From: CAZVCJ01 sp964625745
GTDB taxonomy: Bacteria > Chloroflexota > Anaerolineae > VGOG01
Reading direction: 5' to 3'
Assembly: GCA_964625745.1 (NCBI GenBank)
Contig: CAZVCJ010000134.1
Coordinates: forward strand, 1-11,324
DNA: 11,324 nt
In this document: piece after piece, positions 1-8,253 of the stretch
Numbering within the stretch: position 1 is the stretch's first letter
Layout of the letters: each line of letters opens with the position of its first letter
Position numbers and translations under genes: made by a program
Notes under the pieces: generated by a model
Told to the model about the DNA's origin: nothing
Database searches by the model: none
The model's input: the letters and a program-made list of their open reading frames with translations, nothing else

Positions 1-2039
1 TCGCACCTGAGGCCAGGATGTATCTGAGCCAGCACCCCTAGCTCGTCCAGGCGACACAGGGCCTCCTCTGGCGCTGCTTCTTCCAGGATCAGGTGGAGTT
101 CGTGGCTGATGCGTTCTCCTGTAGTGCGGTCCAGCAAATCCAGGGCGTTGCCGATGAGTTCCTCGGTGCGCTCTTCGAGGCGAAAACCCAGTCGCTGCTC
201 CAGGCGGGCCGCCCTGAGCATCCTGGTTGGGTCTTCCACGAAGCTGAGGCTGTGCAGCACACGGATCAATCCCCTTTTCAAGTCCTGCTCGCCCCCGTAG
301 AAGTCCAGAAGCTCGCCGTAGCGGTCCGGGTCGAGGCAGATGGCCAGGGTATTGATGGTGAAATCGCGGCGGTGCAGGTCTTGCTTGATGGAACTGCGCT
401 CTACCTGGGGCAAGGCGGTGGGGTGTTCGTAAAACTCGGTGCGGGCGGTGACGAAGTCCAGGTAGGGGATGGGGAAAGCTTGCTCGTCCAGGATCAGCTT
501 GGCCGTACCGAAACGGGCGTGGCTCGTCACCCGCCCCCCGACTTTCTTCTGCAAGCGTCTTGCTAAGGCTATGGCATTGCCCTCCACCACTAAGTCCAGG
601 TCCAAAGTGGGGGTCCCCAGCAGGAGGTCACGCACGAAGCCCCCCACCACGTAAAGGGAAAAATCCATTTGGGCTGCCATTTGACTGGCCTTCTGGATCA
701 GTTGCAGGAGGGGGGCAGGCAGGGCATTCTCGACCAATTGGGCTATCTCTGTCCGGCGGGGGCGTTGGGGAGGAGCACTCCAGAGCTTGATCAGGTCGGT
801 GCGGGTGACGATTCCGATGACCTCGCCTCCCTCGACCACGGGCACCTGTCCCAGGCTGTGTTCCATCATCACATCCTGTAGCTTCTGCACCGGGTCATCG
901 GGACGGACGCTGACCTCTCCCTTGTACATATAGAGGTTGATAGAAGCGTTATCGAAGCCGAGTTGAGTAGCCCTGTCCATCTGGCCGCGAGTCAGAATGC
1001 CCACGATCTGCCCCTCCTCCACCACGGGAAAGCCCTCGTGGCCATAGCGGCGCATCATCTCGGCAGCATCGGCTACCGTCGTGTCGGGCGGAAGGGTATG
1101 GACGCCGTAGGACATAATCTGGCCGACGGTCACCGCTGGTTTGATGTGAGCCCTGAGAAGCTCCACGAGCCTGGCCTGAACCTGGGCTAGAGTCTGCCCC
1201 CGGATCATGGCAGCGGCGGCCTGGCTGTGCCCTCCACCGTCGAGGCGAGTGGCTATCTCGGCCACGTCAATCGTCTCGCTGGAAGAGCGGGCTACCAGTT
1301 GGATGTGCTCTTCCAATTCCACCAGCACGAAGAGGGCGGCTGGCTCGAAGACGTCGCGCAGCTTGTGAGCCAGGGTGGAGATTTCCTCGACGTAACCCTT
1401 AACGCTGGCGGTAGCGATGACTACCGATTGGCCATCGAATTCGTGGATCTGGCTATTCTCCCACAGTTGATCGTAGAGTTGACGTTGTTCTTCTGAGAGA
1501 GGGTGGTGAAGGAATCTGTTGGCCACTTCCAGGTTGGCTCCTTGCTCCAGCAGCCAGGCCGCGCAACGCACGTCCCTGGGGGTGGTACTGGGGTAGGAAA
1601 GCGAGCCTGTATCCTCGTAGATGCCGAGCAGGAGCAACGTCGCCTCAATGGGTGAGAGAGGCAGGCGGGCCTCGCTGATCTGCTCAACCAGTAAGGTGGT
1701 GGTAGCTCCTATCTCCTCGCCGGAATAAGTCATGCCCGGAGCGAGCTCCCTGGTGAGGGGGTGGTGATCAATGATGTGTACCTTGATTCGTGAGCTCATG
1801 CCCTTCAATCGAGTGAGAGCCTGGGTGTCTACCAGGATAGCCCGCATGATACGGCGGCGGGGCATATCCTCGGCCTGCACGAAGGGCAGATCGTCCCAGT
1901 AGAGGGTCAGGAAGTGGCGCAAATTGCGGTTAGGCCGCCGGGGCAGAACCGGTATCGCGTCCGGATATAGCTTCCACGCTCCGAGCAGTGATGCCAGGGC
2001 GTCGAAGTCGGTGTTTTCGTGGGTGAGTATGACTTCCAT
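1..2039 (-). CDS. DHH-CBS-CBS-tRNA nucleotidyltransferase fusion (CCA- or A-adding enzyme), C-terminus off the left edge
   Basis: The first 679 residues are visible; the frame is open to the window edge. Residues 1-280 are a DHH phosphoesterase module: HENTDFDALAS (7-17), VDTQ (70-73), DHH (91-93), EDTG (142-145) and a DHHA1 glycine motif GGGH (268-271), so its catalytic residues look intact. Two CBS domains follow (about 306-360 and 372-425). Then comes a class II nucleotidyltransferase head: VGGFVRD (465-471), metal-binding D480/D482, and RRDF (557-560), with the neck domain starting at about 600. Known family: the head adds CCA, or only the terminal A, to tRNA 3' ends; DHH modules of this type resemble NrnA-like oligonucleotide phosphodiesterases; CBS pairs bind adenine nucleotides. 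Such fusions are known in Aquifex, Chloroflexota and some Deltaproteobacteria. The start at 2039 leaves the DHH motif near the N-terminus and has a GAGGG sequence about 7 nt upstream. CCA versus A-only specificity cannot be decided here. Confidence 0.95.
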   Translation of the reverse strand, partial: MEVILTHENTDFDALASLLGAWKLYPDAIPVLPRRPNRNLRHFLTLYWDDLPFVQAEDMPRRRIMRAILVDTQALTRLKGMSSRIKVHIIDHHPLTRELAPGMTYSGEEIGATTTLLVEQISEARLPLSPIEATLLLLGIYEDTGSLSYPSTTPRDVRCAAWLLEQGANLEVANRFLHHPLSEEQRQLYDQLWENSQIHEFDGQSVVIATASVKGYVEEISTLAHKLRDVFEPAALFVLVELEEHIQLVARSSSETIDVAEIATRLDGGGHSQAAAAMIRGQTLAQVQARLVELLRAHIKPAVTVGQIMSYGVHTLPPDTTVADAAEMMRRYGHEGFPVVEEGQIVGILTRGQMDRATQLGFDNASINLYMYKGEVSVRPDDPVQKLQDVMMEHSLGQVPVVEGGEVIGIVTRTDLIKLWSAPPQRPRRTEIAQLVENALPAPLLQLIQKASQMAAQMDFSLYVVGGFVRDLLLGTPTLDLDLVVEGNAIALARRLQKKVGGRVTSHARFGTAKLILDEQAFPIPYLDFVTARTEFYEHPTALPQVERSSIKQDLHRRDFTINTLAICLDPDRYGELLDFYGGEQDLKRGLIRVLHSLSFVEDPTRMLRAARLEQRLGFRLEERTEELIGNALDLLDRTTGERISHELHLILEEAAPEEALCRLDELGVLAQIHPGLRC

Positions 2040-2070
2040 TGAGAACCCTCGTTCCTGATAGAGCGCCCCC

Positions 2071-2099
2071 ATTATAGCAGCAAAAGCCGCGATTGACAA
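2071..2099 (-). promoter_or_regulatory. Promoter of the DHH-CBS-nucleotidyltransferase gene
   Basis: Read on the minus strand, a -35 box TTGTCA (2094-2099) is followed by a 17-bp spacer and a perfect -10 box TATAAT (2071-2076). Transcription would start near 2064, giving a leader of about 25 nt before the ATG at 2039. Five of six plus six of six matches at ideal spacing make this a strong sigma-70-type candidate. Confidence 0.75.
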
Positions 2100-2161
2100 A
2101 CTTAATATTTGGCACCGCTCACAGAGCGCGGTTGAGTTGACAACAGCCCCCTTGAATTCAG

Positions 2162-2362
2162 TTGACAGTCAAATCAGGCCTACAAAGCAGGTTCTTCTCT
2201 CTGCCTCTGTTTATGATGCAGATGACGGGTCCCCCAGGTTACTCCTCGTATCGCGAGTGGATGGGCGTAGCGGTGGTCAGTGTGGCATCACTTCTGATCA
2301 TCTTCCTGATCTTCCAGCGCCGCTTCACGGAGGGCATCACTGCAGGGGCGGCCAAGGAGTAA
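2162..2362 (+). pseudogene. Remnant of a MalG-type sugar ABC permease C-terminus
   Basis: A 66-codon open frame ends in a hydrophobic segment (about VAVVSVASLLIIFLIF) followed by QRRFTEGITAGAAKE and a stop. This is the typical tail of carbohydrate ABC permeases of the MalG/UgpE type, whose last transmembrane helix is followed by a QRxFxxGxTxGAxKG-like end. A stretch resembling the preceding periplasmic loop (LPLFMMQMTG...REWM) is also present. Nothing upstream continues the roughly 270-residue permease: the minus-strand promoter of the neighbouring gene lies within 100 bp. There is no good ribosome binding site and the nominal start is TTG. The reading is therefore a truncated relic of a former sugar transporter, not a functional gene. 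An unrelated one-helix small protein is a less likely alternative. Confidence 0.7.
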
Positions 2363-2404
2363 GTTAGGCCGACAATTGCTCTGAGGGACTTGCCAACTCC
2401 GGTT

Positions 2405-2433
2405 TTGTCATGGAGAGCAAAATCGAGTATAAT
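2405..2433 (+). promoter_or_regulatory. Promoter of the sugar catabolic operon
   Basis: A -35 box TTGTCA (2405-2410), a 17-bp spacer and a perfect -10 box TATAAT (2428-2433) predict a start near 2440. The boxes are identical to those of the divergent promoter at 2071-2099. An 8-bp palindrome TGCATGCA (2437-2444) covers the predicted start point and could be part of an operator. It does not resemble the LacI-type site at 8201-8226. Confidence 0.7.
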
Positions 2434-2456
2434 GTATGCATGCAGTGGAGCAGAGG

Positions 2457-2558
2457 CCGCCCTGTGAGACAGCCCGGGCGGTGTCCTGAGCAAGCCTGCC
2501 CTGAGCACTTCGGCTGTGCTCGGGATAAACTCCGTCGAAGGGACAGGCCCGCGAGCGG
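2457..2558 (+). other. GC-rich structured leader of the catabolic operon
   Basis: The 5' leader (about 2440-2610) is long and contains several predicted hairpins. CCGCCC (2457-2462) pairs with GGGCGG (2476-2481), with an inner TGT/ACA extension. CCTGAGCAC (2500-2508) pairs with GTGCTCGGG (2516-2524) across a 7-nt loop. An outer pairing of CCTGCCCT (2495-2502) with AGGGACAGG (2539-2547) competes with it. A small CCCG/CGGG hairpin ends at about 2558. No U-tract follows, so it does not look like an intrinsic terminator. Two tandem TTGCGA copies 8 bp apart (2574-2587) sit just before the ribosome binding site. No known riboswitch class is recognised. Confidence 0.45.
2495..2547 (+). repeat. Possible interspersed hairpin repeat copy
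   Basis: This stretch contains two alternative inverted repeats: CCTGAGCAC/GTGCTCGGG, and CTTCG (2508-2512) with CGAAG (2536-2540). From memory it resembles short dispersed palindromic repeats seen between genes in Chloroflexota-like genomes (CTTCGGCT...GCTC.GGATAAACTCCGTCGAAGGG style). Only one copy is visible in this window, so its repeat status is inferred and not shown. Confidence 0.35.
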
Positions 2559-2610
2559 GAAACAGGGTTGCCTTTGCGATATTGCGAATACATTTTCCAC
2601 GGAGGTAGAC

Positions 2611-4035
<1,425 letters not shown>

Positions 4036-4049
4036 CAAGGAGCACAAGC

Positions 4050-4904
4050 ATGGAAAAACGCTGTCTAGGACGAACTGAACACATGAGTACCGGGGCCATT
4101 TTTGGCACGGCGGCGTTCTGGGAGGTGACGCAGGCCGAGGCAGACGTGGCCATGGAGCAGGTCATCGCTGCCGGGGTCAACCACGTTGACGTGGCACCCT
4201 CCTATGGCCTGGCCGAGGAGCGCCTGGGGCCGTGGCTGGCACGAGAACGCGACCGCTTCTTCCTGGGATGCAAGACCATGGAACGGAGCAAAGAAGACGC
4301 CGCGGCCGAACTGCGTCGCTCCCTGGAGCGCCTGCGGGTGGACGCCTTCGACCTGTACCAGATCCACGCCGTCACCAGCATAGGAGAGTTGGACCAGGCT
4401 ACTGGCCCAGGTGGTGCGTTGGAGGCGATCCTCGATGCGCGCGAGGAGGGGCTGACTCGCTTCATCGGCATCACCGGCCACGGCGTGGACTCGCCTGCGG
4501 TCTTCCTGGAAGCACTGCGTCGCTTCGACTTCGATTCGGTGCTCTTCCCCCTCAACTTCGTGCAGTACGCCAACCCAGTCTACCGGCGTAACGCCGAAGA
4601 GCTCTTGCGCCAATGCCACGACCGCGGCGTGGGCGTTATGATCATCAAAGCCATCGCCAGGAGACCGTGGGGAGACCGCCCCAAGAGGTACAACACCTGG
4701 TACGAGCCCTTTGACGATGCCAGCCACATCCAGCAAGCGGTCAACTTTGCCCTCTCGCAGGACGTGACGGGGCTGTGCACGGTCGGTGACGTCACCCTCC
4801 TGCCGCTTTTCCTGGAAGCGTGTGAGCACTTCACGCCCCTGAGCTCGGCCCGGCAGGAGGCGTTGATCGCCACTGCGGACCTGTACGAAACGATCTTCGA
4901 CTGA
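4050..4904 (+). CDS. Aldo/keto reductase
   Basis: A 284-residue NAD(P)H-dependent oxidoreductase with a TIM-barrel fold. The catalytic tetrad is visible: D47 and Y52 (HVDVAPSYG), K75 (GCKT) and H106 (YQIH). The LRVDAFDLYQIH segment (95-106) and GVGVMIIKA (193-201) are typical family landmarks. The protein lacks the C-terminal ferredoxin-like Cys cluster found in some related reductases. AAGGAG at 4037-4042 sits 7 nt before the ATG. It is followed after 1 nt by the flavoprotein gene, so the two are almost certainly translated together. Its role is probably reduction of a sugar, sugar lactone or aldehyde intermediate, or oxidation of the incoming sugar. The direction and substrate cannot be read from sequence. 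Confidence 0.88.
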   Translation: MEKRCLGRTEHMSTGAIFGTAAFWEVTQAEADVAMEQVIAAGVNHVDVAPSYGLAEERLGPWLARERDRFFLGCKTMERSKEDAAAELRRSLERLRVDAFDLYQIHAVTSIGELDQATGPGGALEAILDAREEGLTRFIGITGHGVDSPAVFLEALRRFDFDSVLFPLNFVQYANPVYRRNAEELLRQCHDRGVGVMIIKAIARRPWGDRPKRYNTWYEPFDDASHIQQAVNFALSQDVTGLCTVGDVTLLPLFLEACEHFTPLSSARQEALIATADLYETIFD

Positions 4905-4905
4905 C

Positions 4906-5460
4906 ATGAACGTCATCGTAATCAGTTCAAGCCCAAACAAGGATGGCCTGACCGCTGCTTGTGCAACTGCCGCAGTCGGAGGCGTGCTTCTGGCAGGTGG
5001 CCATGCCGAAGAAGTTCGCCTCAACGATTTGCAGATCGGACTGTGCCAGGCCTGCGACAACGGCTGGGGCACGTGTCTGGAAGATCACGAGTGTCAGGCG
5101 GAAGATGACTTCCAGGCCCTGCACGCGCGCGTGCGCCAGGCCGACGCCTACGTGCTCGTCACGCCGGTGTACTGGGGCGAGATGAGCGAATCAGCCAAGG
5201 CGTTCACCGACCGCTTGCGCCGTTGTGAGGCCACGCGCGGCGGTGAGAGTAGCCTGTTCGACAAGCCAGTGATTGCCGTGGCGGCAGCAGGTGGTAGTGG
5301 CAGGGGCATGATAACTTGCCTGGCGAGCATAGAGCGCTGGATCCAGCACGTCCAGGCGCGTGTGTTTGACCTCATTCCAGTCAACCGCTGGAGTAGAGAT
5401 TACAAGCTGGCGGCAATCCGAGAAGCGGCGCGGGCGATGGTGCAAGAGAGGACGCGATGA
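4906..5460 (+). CDS. NAD(P)H-dependent flavoprotein (flavodoxin-fold reductase) with a four-cysteine cluster
   Basis: A 184-residue flavodoxin-fold protein of the NADPH-dependent FMN reductase / iron-sulfur flavoprotein (Isf) group. The phosphate-binding loop VISSSPNKDGLT (5-16) binds FMN, and TPVYWGEMSESAKAFTDRL (86-104) is the characteristic second flavin-contact segment. Cysteines C47, C50, C57 and C63 (spacing CX2C-X6-C-X5-C) resemble the compact Isf cluster motif but with different spacing, so a [4Fe-4S] cluster is possible and not proven. An electron-transfer role, perhaps for the adjacent reductase, is inferred. Its ATG overlaps the stop of nothing upstream (1-nt gap), while its own TGA overlaps the ATG of the kinase by 4 nt (ATGA), indicating translational coupling. 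Confidence 0.82.
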   Translation: MNVIVISSSPNKDGLTAACATAAVGGVLLAGGHAEEVRLNDLQIGLCQACDNGWGTCLEDHECQAEDDFQALHARVRQADAYVLVTPVYWGEMSESAKAFTDRLRRCEATRGGESSLFDKPVIAVAAAGGSGRGMITCLASIERWIQHVQARVFDLIPVNRWSRDYKLAAIREAARAMVQERTR

Positions 5461-6974
5461 GTCTGCTCGGAATAGACGTAGGCACCACGGGGTGCAAGGC
5501 GGCCGTGTTCTCCGAAGAGGGACATTTGCTTGCGTTCGCGTATGAAGAATACGATATCCAAAGGCCCAAGCCAGGATGGGCAGAATTAGATGTGCTTGAG
5601 GTGTGGGCTAAAGTCAAAAGGATGATAGGCGAGGTCGTATCCAGCTCCGCCTCGGATCCGGTCAAGGCCCTGGCCGTATCGTCTCTGGCCGAGGCCACGG
5701 TCCCGGTGACGGAGGATCGCCAGGTGCTCGGCCCGTCCATCTTGAATTTCGATGCGCGAGGGGAAGAGTACCTTGAGAGCTTCAGCCGCGTCTTGACCAA
5801 CGAGCGTCTCTACCGGATCAATGGGAACACGCTCGGAAACCATTACAGCCTGACGAAGCTGAAGTGGATCAAGGAGCAGCAGCCCGATCTCTACCAGCGG
5901 GCGTGCAAGTTTCTCCTCTGGAGCGGCTTCATCTCTTTCATGCTCGGCGCAGAACTTGTTGTGGACTACTCCCTGGCCAACCGGACCTTGCTTTTCGATA
6001 TTGACCAGGAAGCCTGGTCGGAGGAGTTGCTGGCGCTTGCTGGGCTTGATCGCTCCAAACTTCCCGACGCCGCTCCTTCAGGCACCGTAATCGGCACGGT
6101 TTCCGACCGTGTGGCGGGCGAACTCGGCCTCCCATCCGGCGTCTCTATCGTCGCCGGTGCTCACGACCAATGCGCTAACGCCGTAGGCTGTGGCGTGATT
6201 GAAGAAGGCCGCGCCATGTACGGCATGGGCACTTTTCTATGTATCGTGTCCATGTTTAGCCAACGGCGCGAACCTGCCGTGATGATCGAGCGGGGGCTGA
6301 ATACGGAACATCACGCCGTGCCGGGAAAGTACGTGAGTTTCATATACAACCAGGGCGGGTCGCTGGTCAAGTGGTTCAGGGACACATTTGCCGCAGCGGA
6401 GCACCGACAGGCAGAGGAAACCGGAAGGGATGTGTACACAGACCTCTTTTCGGAGATTCCGGAAGGGTTGAGCAGTGTCGTGGTCTTGCCGCACTTCGCA
6501 ATAACCGGACCGCCGGGGTTCGTCTCGGACTCCTGCGGGGTCGTTGCCGGGTTACGGCTTGAGACGTCAAGAGGAGACATCCTGAAGGGAATCCTCGAAG
6601 GGACCACGTTCTACCTGAAGGAGTGCGTCGAATCGCTCCCTCCAACCGGAATCGAGATCGCCGACTTTCGGGCGGTAGGCGGCGGTAGCAAGTCGGACGC
6701 ATGGATTCAGGTATGCGCTGACATCATGGGCCGGCCGTTCGTTCGCCCAAAGATCACCGAGGCGGGTACTTTGGGAGCAGCGATCATCGCCGGAACCGGG
6801 AGAGGAGTGTTTTCCTCTTTCGAAGACGGCGTCGAGGCCATGGTGAGCCTGGAGCGGACTTTCGAGCCAGACCCCCACCAGCAGAAACTCTACGAGAGCC
6901 GGTTTGAAAAGTATAGACGGCTGTGGCCCCTCATGGAAGGGTACCTGCGAGATCTCGCATCTGAGCAGAGGTGA
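5457..6974 (+). CDS. FGGY-family carbohydrate kinase (xylulokinase/fuculokinase-like)
   Basis: A 505-residue cytoplasmic ATP-dependent sugar kinase, of normal length for the family. The N-terminal phosphate-binding motif GIDVGTTGCKA (5-15) includes D7. GAHDQCANAVGCG carries the presumed catalytic base D237. The C-terminal ATP-binding segments are AVGGGSKSDAW (406-416) and EAGTLGAAIIAG (about 438-449). It would phosphorylate the ketose produced by the isomerase, as FucK, AraB or XylB do in the corresponding pathways. Which sugar is used cannot be assigned from these motifs. No aldolase or epimerase for the next step lies in the window. It starts within the stop codon of the flavoprotein gene; a 72-nt gap with a fresh ribosome binding site separates it from the M24 gene. 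Confidence 0.92.
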   Translation: MSLLGIDVGTTGCKAAVFSEEGHLLAFAYEEYDIQRPKPGWAELDVLEVWAKVKRMIGEVVSSSASDPVKALAVSSLAEATVPVTEDRQVLGPSILNFDARGEEYLESFSRVLTNERLYRINGNTLGNHYSLTKLKWIKEQQPDLYQRACKFLLWSGFISFMLGAELVVDYSLANRTLLFDIDQEAWSEELLALAGLDRSKLPDAAPSGTVIGTVSDRVAGELGLPSGVSIVAGAHDQCANAVGCGVIEEGRAMYGMGTFLCIVSMFSQRREPAVMIERGLNTEHHAVPGKYVSFIYNQGGSLVKWFRDTFAAAEHRQAEETGRDVYTDLFSEIPEGLSSVVVLPHFAITGPPGFVSDSCGVVAGLRLETSRGDILKGILEGTTFYLKECVESLPPTGIEIADFRAVGGGSKSDAWIQVCADIMGRPFVRPKITEAGTLGAAIIAGTGRGVFSSFEDGVEAMVSLERTFEPDPHQQKLYESRFEKYRRLWPLMEGYLRDLASEQR

Positions 6975-7046
6975 GTCAATACAGAAGACTCGATTCCGTT
7001 CCATGCCTGACGACGGTGAATAGTTACACGAATAGGAGGTAAGCCA

Positions 7047-8138
7047 ATGATCGAATTCGACCAAAAACAGGATCGCATTCAAGTTATGCTGGCCGAGCGC
7101 AAACTCGACGCGCTTCTCCTTCGGCGCGTGAGCAGTTTCGCCTGGGCCACGTGCGGCGCGGCGTCGTACGTGAACACGGCGACCACCAATGGCGAGACCG
7201 CGCTGCTGATCACGTCCTCCGGCCGGCACCTCATCACCAACAATATCGAGGCGACGCGATTGGAGCAGGAGGAGAAACTCGCGGCGCAAGGGTGGGAATT
7301 TCGCGTCGCGCCCTGGCACGAAGCTCAGGACGCGGTGGCTGAGCTGACCCAAAGACTGAGGCTCGGCGCCGATGGACCTTACCCAGGCGCAACTGACCTC
7401 TCCAGCGACCTGGCCCGCCTCCGCGCCAATCTGACCCCCGAAGAGGGCGAACGCTTTCGGTTGCTGGGGCGCCTGTGCGCTGAGGCAATGGGCAGCGCTG
7501 TGCAGGCCGTCCGCCCCGGCCAGACCGAGTATCAGGTCGCCGGCCTCCTGGCCCGCGAGGCGGAGAGCCGTGGCGCGCAGGCCATCGTCAACCTCATCGC
7601 CACCGACGAACGCATCTTTGCCTTCCGGCATCCCCTGCCTACCGACAAGGAACTCGAACGCTACGCCATGCTCGTGCTGTGTGGGCGGCGGTGGGGATTG
7701 GTGTGCTCCGTGACGCGGTTCGTCCACTTTGGCCGGCTGCCGGATGATCTACGCCGCAAAGCCGAAGCGGTGGCGCGGGTTGACGCGACGTTCATCGCCG
7801 CCACCCGCCCCGGTCGGTCGCTCGGTGAGATTTTCCAGCGTGCGACGGCAGCCTACGCCGAGGTCGGCTTCCCCGGCGAGTGGCGCCTGCACCATCAAGG
7901 CGGCCCGGCAGGCTACGAGCCGCGCGAGTACGTCGCCACGCCTGGCTCGACCGACGTCGTTTCGGTCGGACAGGTCTACGCCTGGAATCCGTCCATCACC
8001 GGGACGAAGTCGGAGGACACCATCCTGGTGGGCGAGGCGGGCAACGAAGTGCTCACCGCCATTGAGAACTGGCCGAAGCTGCTGGTCACAGTAGATGGCC
8101 AGGCATTCGCGCGACCTGCCATTCTGGAGATCCTGTGA
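7047..8138 (+). CDS. M24 (aminopeptidase P/creatinase-fold) protein with degenerate metal site
   Basis: A 363-residue protein with the two-domain layout of M24B peptidases: a creatinase-type N-terminal domain (about 1-130) and a 'pita-bread' C-terminal domain (about 135-363). Family landmarks are FAFRHPLP (191-198, H195), SVTRFVHFG (221-229), HHQGG (282-286) and SEDTILV (322-328). Functional M24 metallopeptidases use D, D, H, E, E. Here the first Asp position is L211 or nearby, the second (the D of DITR) is S221, and the first Glu (the E of IEPG) is N314. Only a His of 282/283 and E323 remain. The protein is thus unlikely to be a normal metallopeptidase. Creatinase is a known metal-free hydrolase of this fold, so a non-peptidase C-N or similar hydrolase role is possible. 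AGGAGG at 7034-7039 lies 7 nt before the ATG. Confidence 0.8.
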   Translation: MIEFDQKQDRIQVMLAERKLDALLLRRVSSFAWATCGAASYVNTATTNGETALLITSSGRHLITNNIEATRLEQEEKLAAQGWEFRVAPWHEAQDAVAELTQRLRLGADGPYPGATDLSSDLARLRANLTPEEGERFRLLGRLCAEAMGSAVQAVRPGQTEYQVAGLLAREAESRGAQAIVNLIATDERIFAFRHPLPTDKELERYAMLVLCGRRWGLVCSVTRFVHFGRLPDDLRRKAEAVARVDATFIAATRPGRSLGEIFQRATAAYAEVGFPGEWRLHHQGGPAGYEPREYVATPGSTDVVSVGQVYAWNPSITGTKSEDTILVGEAGNEVLTAIENWPKLLVTVDGQAFARPAILEIL

Positions 8139-8172
8139 AGACCCTACTCACCTTGAGCTGAGCAAGGTACAC

Positions 8173-8201
8173 TTGACGCCAGTTTTCTTTTGTGATATAA
8201 T
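8173..8201 (+). promoter_or_regulatory. Promoter of the regulator/transporter unit
   Basis: A -35 box TTGACG (8173-8178) is separated by exactly 17 bp from a perfect -10 box TATAAT (8196-8201). A TG dinucleotide one base before the -10 (8193-8194) makes it an extended -10 promoter. Transcription would start near 8208, inside the inverted repeat that begins at 8201. This is the best promoter in the window. Confidence 0.82.
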
Positions 8202-8226
8202 GTTATCGTTAACGGGAACGATAACA
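8201..8226 (+). promoter_or_regulatory. LacI-family operator: perfect 10-bp inverted repeat over the start point
   Basis: TGTTATCGTT (8201-8210) and its exact reverse complement AACGATAACA (8217-8226) flank a 6-bp spacer AACGGG. The site shares the last base of the -10 box and covers the predicted start at about 8208. Bound repressor would block RNA polymerase. Inside it, GTTATCGTTAAC (8202-8213) also forms a near-palindrome around a central CG, the usual LacI-family operator layout, so the exact footprint could be either. The adjacent LacI-type gene is the obvious ligand, implying autorepression. Confidence 0.82.
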
Positions 8227-8253
8227 TTGATCAGTGGGCTGGGTTTATCGAGT

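Noticed and set aside
93..1496. Plus-strand open frames opposite the DHH-CBS-nucleotidyltransferase gene
   Set aside because: The minus-strand frame carries continuous conserved motifs over 679 residues; the plus-strand frames carry none.
2093..2167. Three plus-strand TTGACA boxes (2093, 2137, 2162) as promoters
   Set aside because: None has a -10-like box at 16-18 bp; the first overlaps the -35 box of the minus-strand promoter.
2410..2610. In-frame N-terminal extension of the isomerase from ATG 2410
   Set aside because: The start precedes the -10 box at 2428-2433, the extension is Pro/Arg/Cys-rich with hairpin-forming DNA, and GGAGG at 2601-2605 clearly serves ATG 2611.
4065..5072. 335-codon minus-strand open frame opposite the reductase
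   Set aside because: Opposite-strand shadow of the aldo/keto reductase, whose catalytic tetrad is intact.
6567..7727. 386-codon minus-strand open frame spanning the kinase/M24 junction
   Set aside because: It overlaps two well-supported genes and their ribosome binding site and shows no domain motifs.
8150..8168. ACCTTG/CAAGGT hairpin after the M24 gene as a terminator
   Set aside because: Only 6 bp, no adjacent U-tract (the T-rich stretch is at 8181-8190 inside the promoter spacer); read-through cannot be excluded.
8200..8253. Upstream ATG at 8200 as the LacI start
   Set aside because: It lies before the predicted transcription start and inside the operator; the HTH alignment fits the ATG at 8254.
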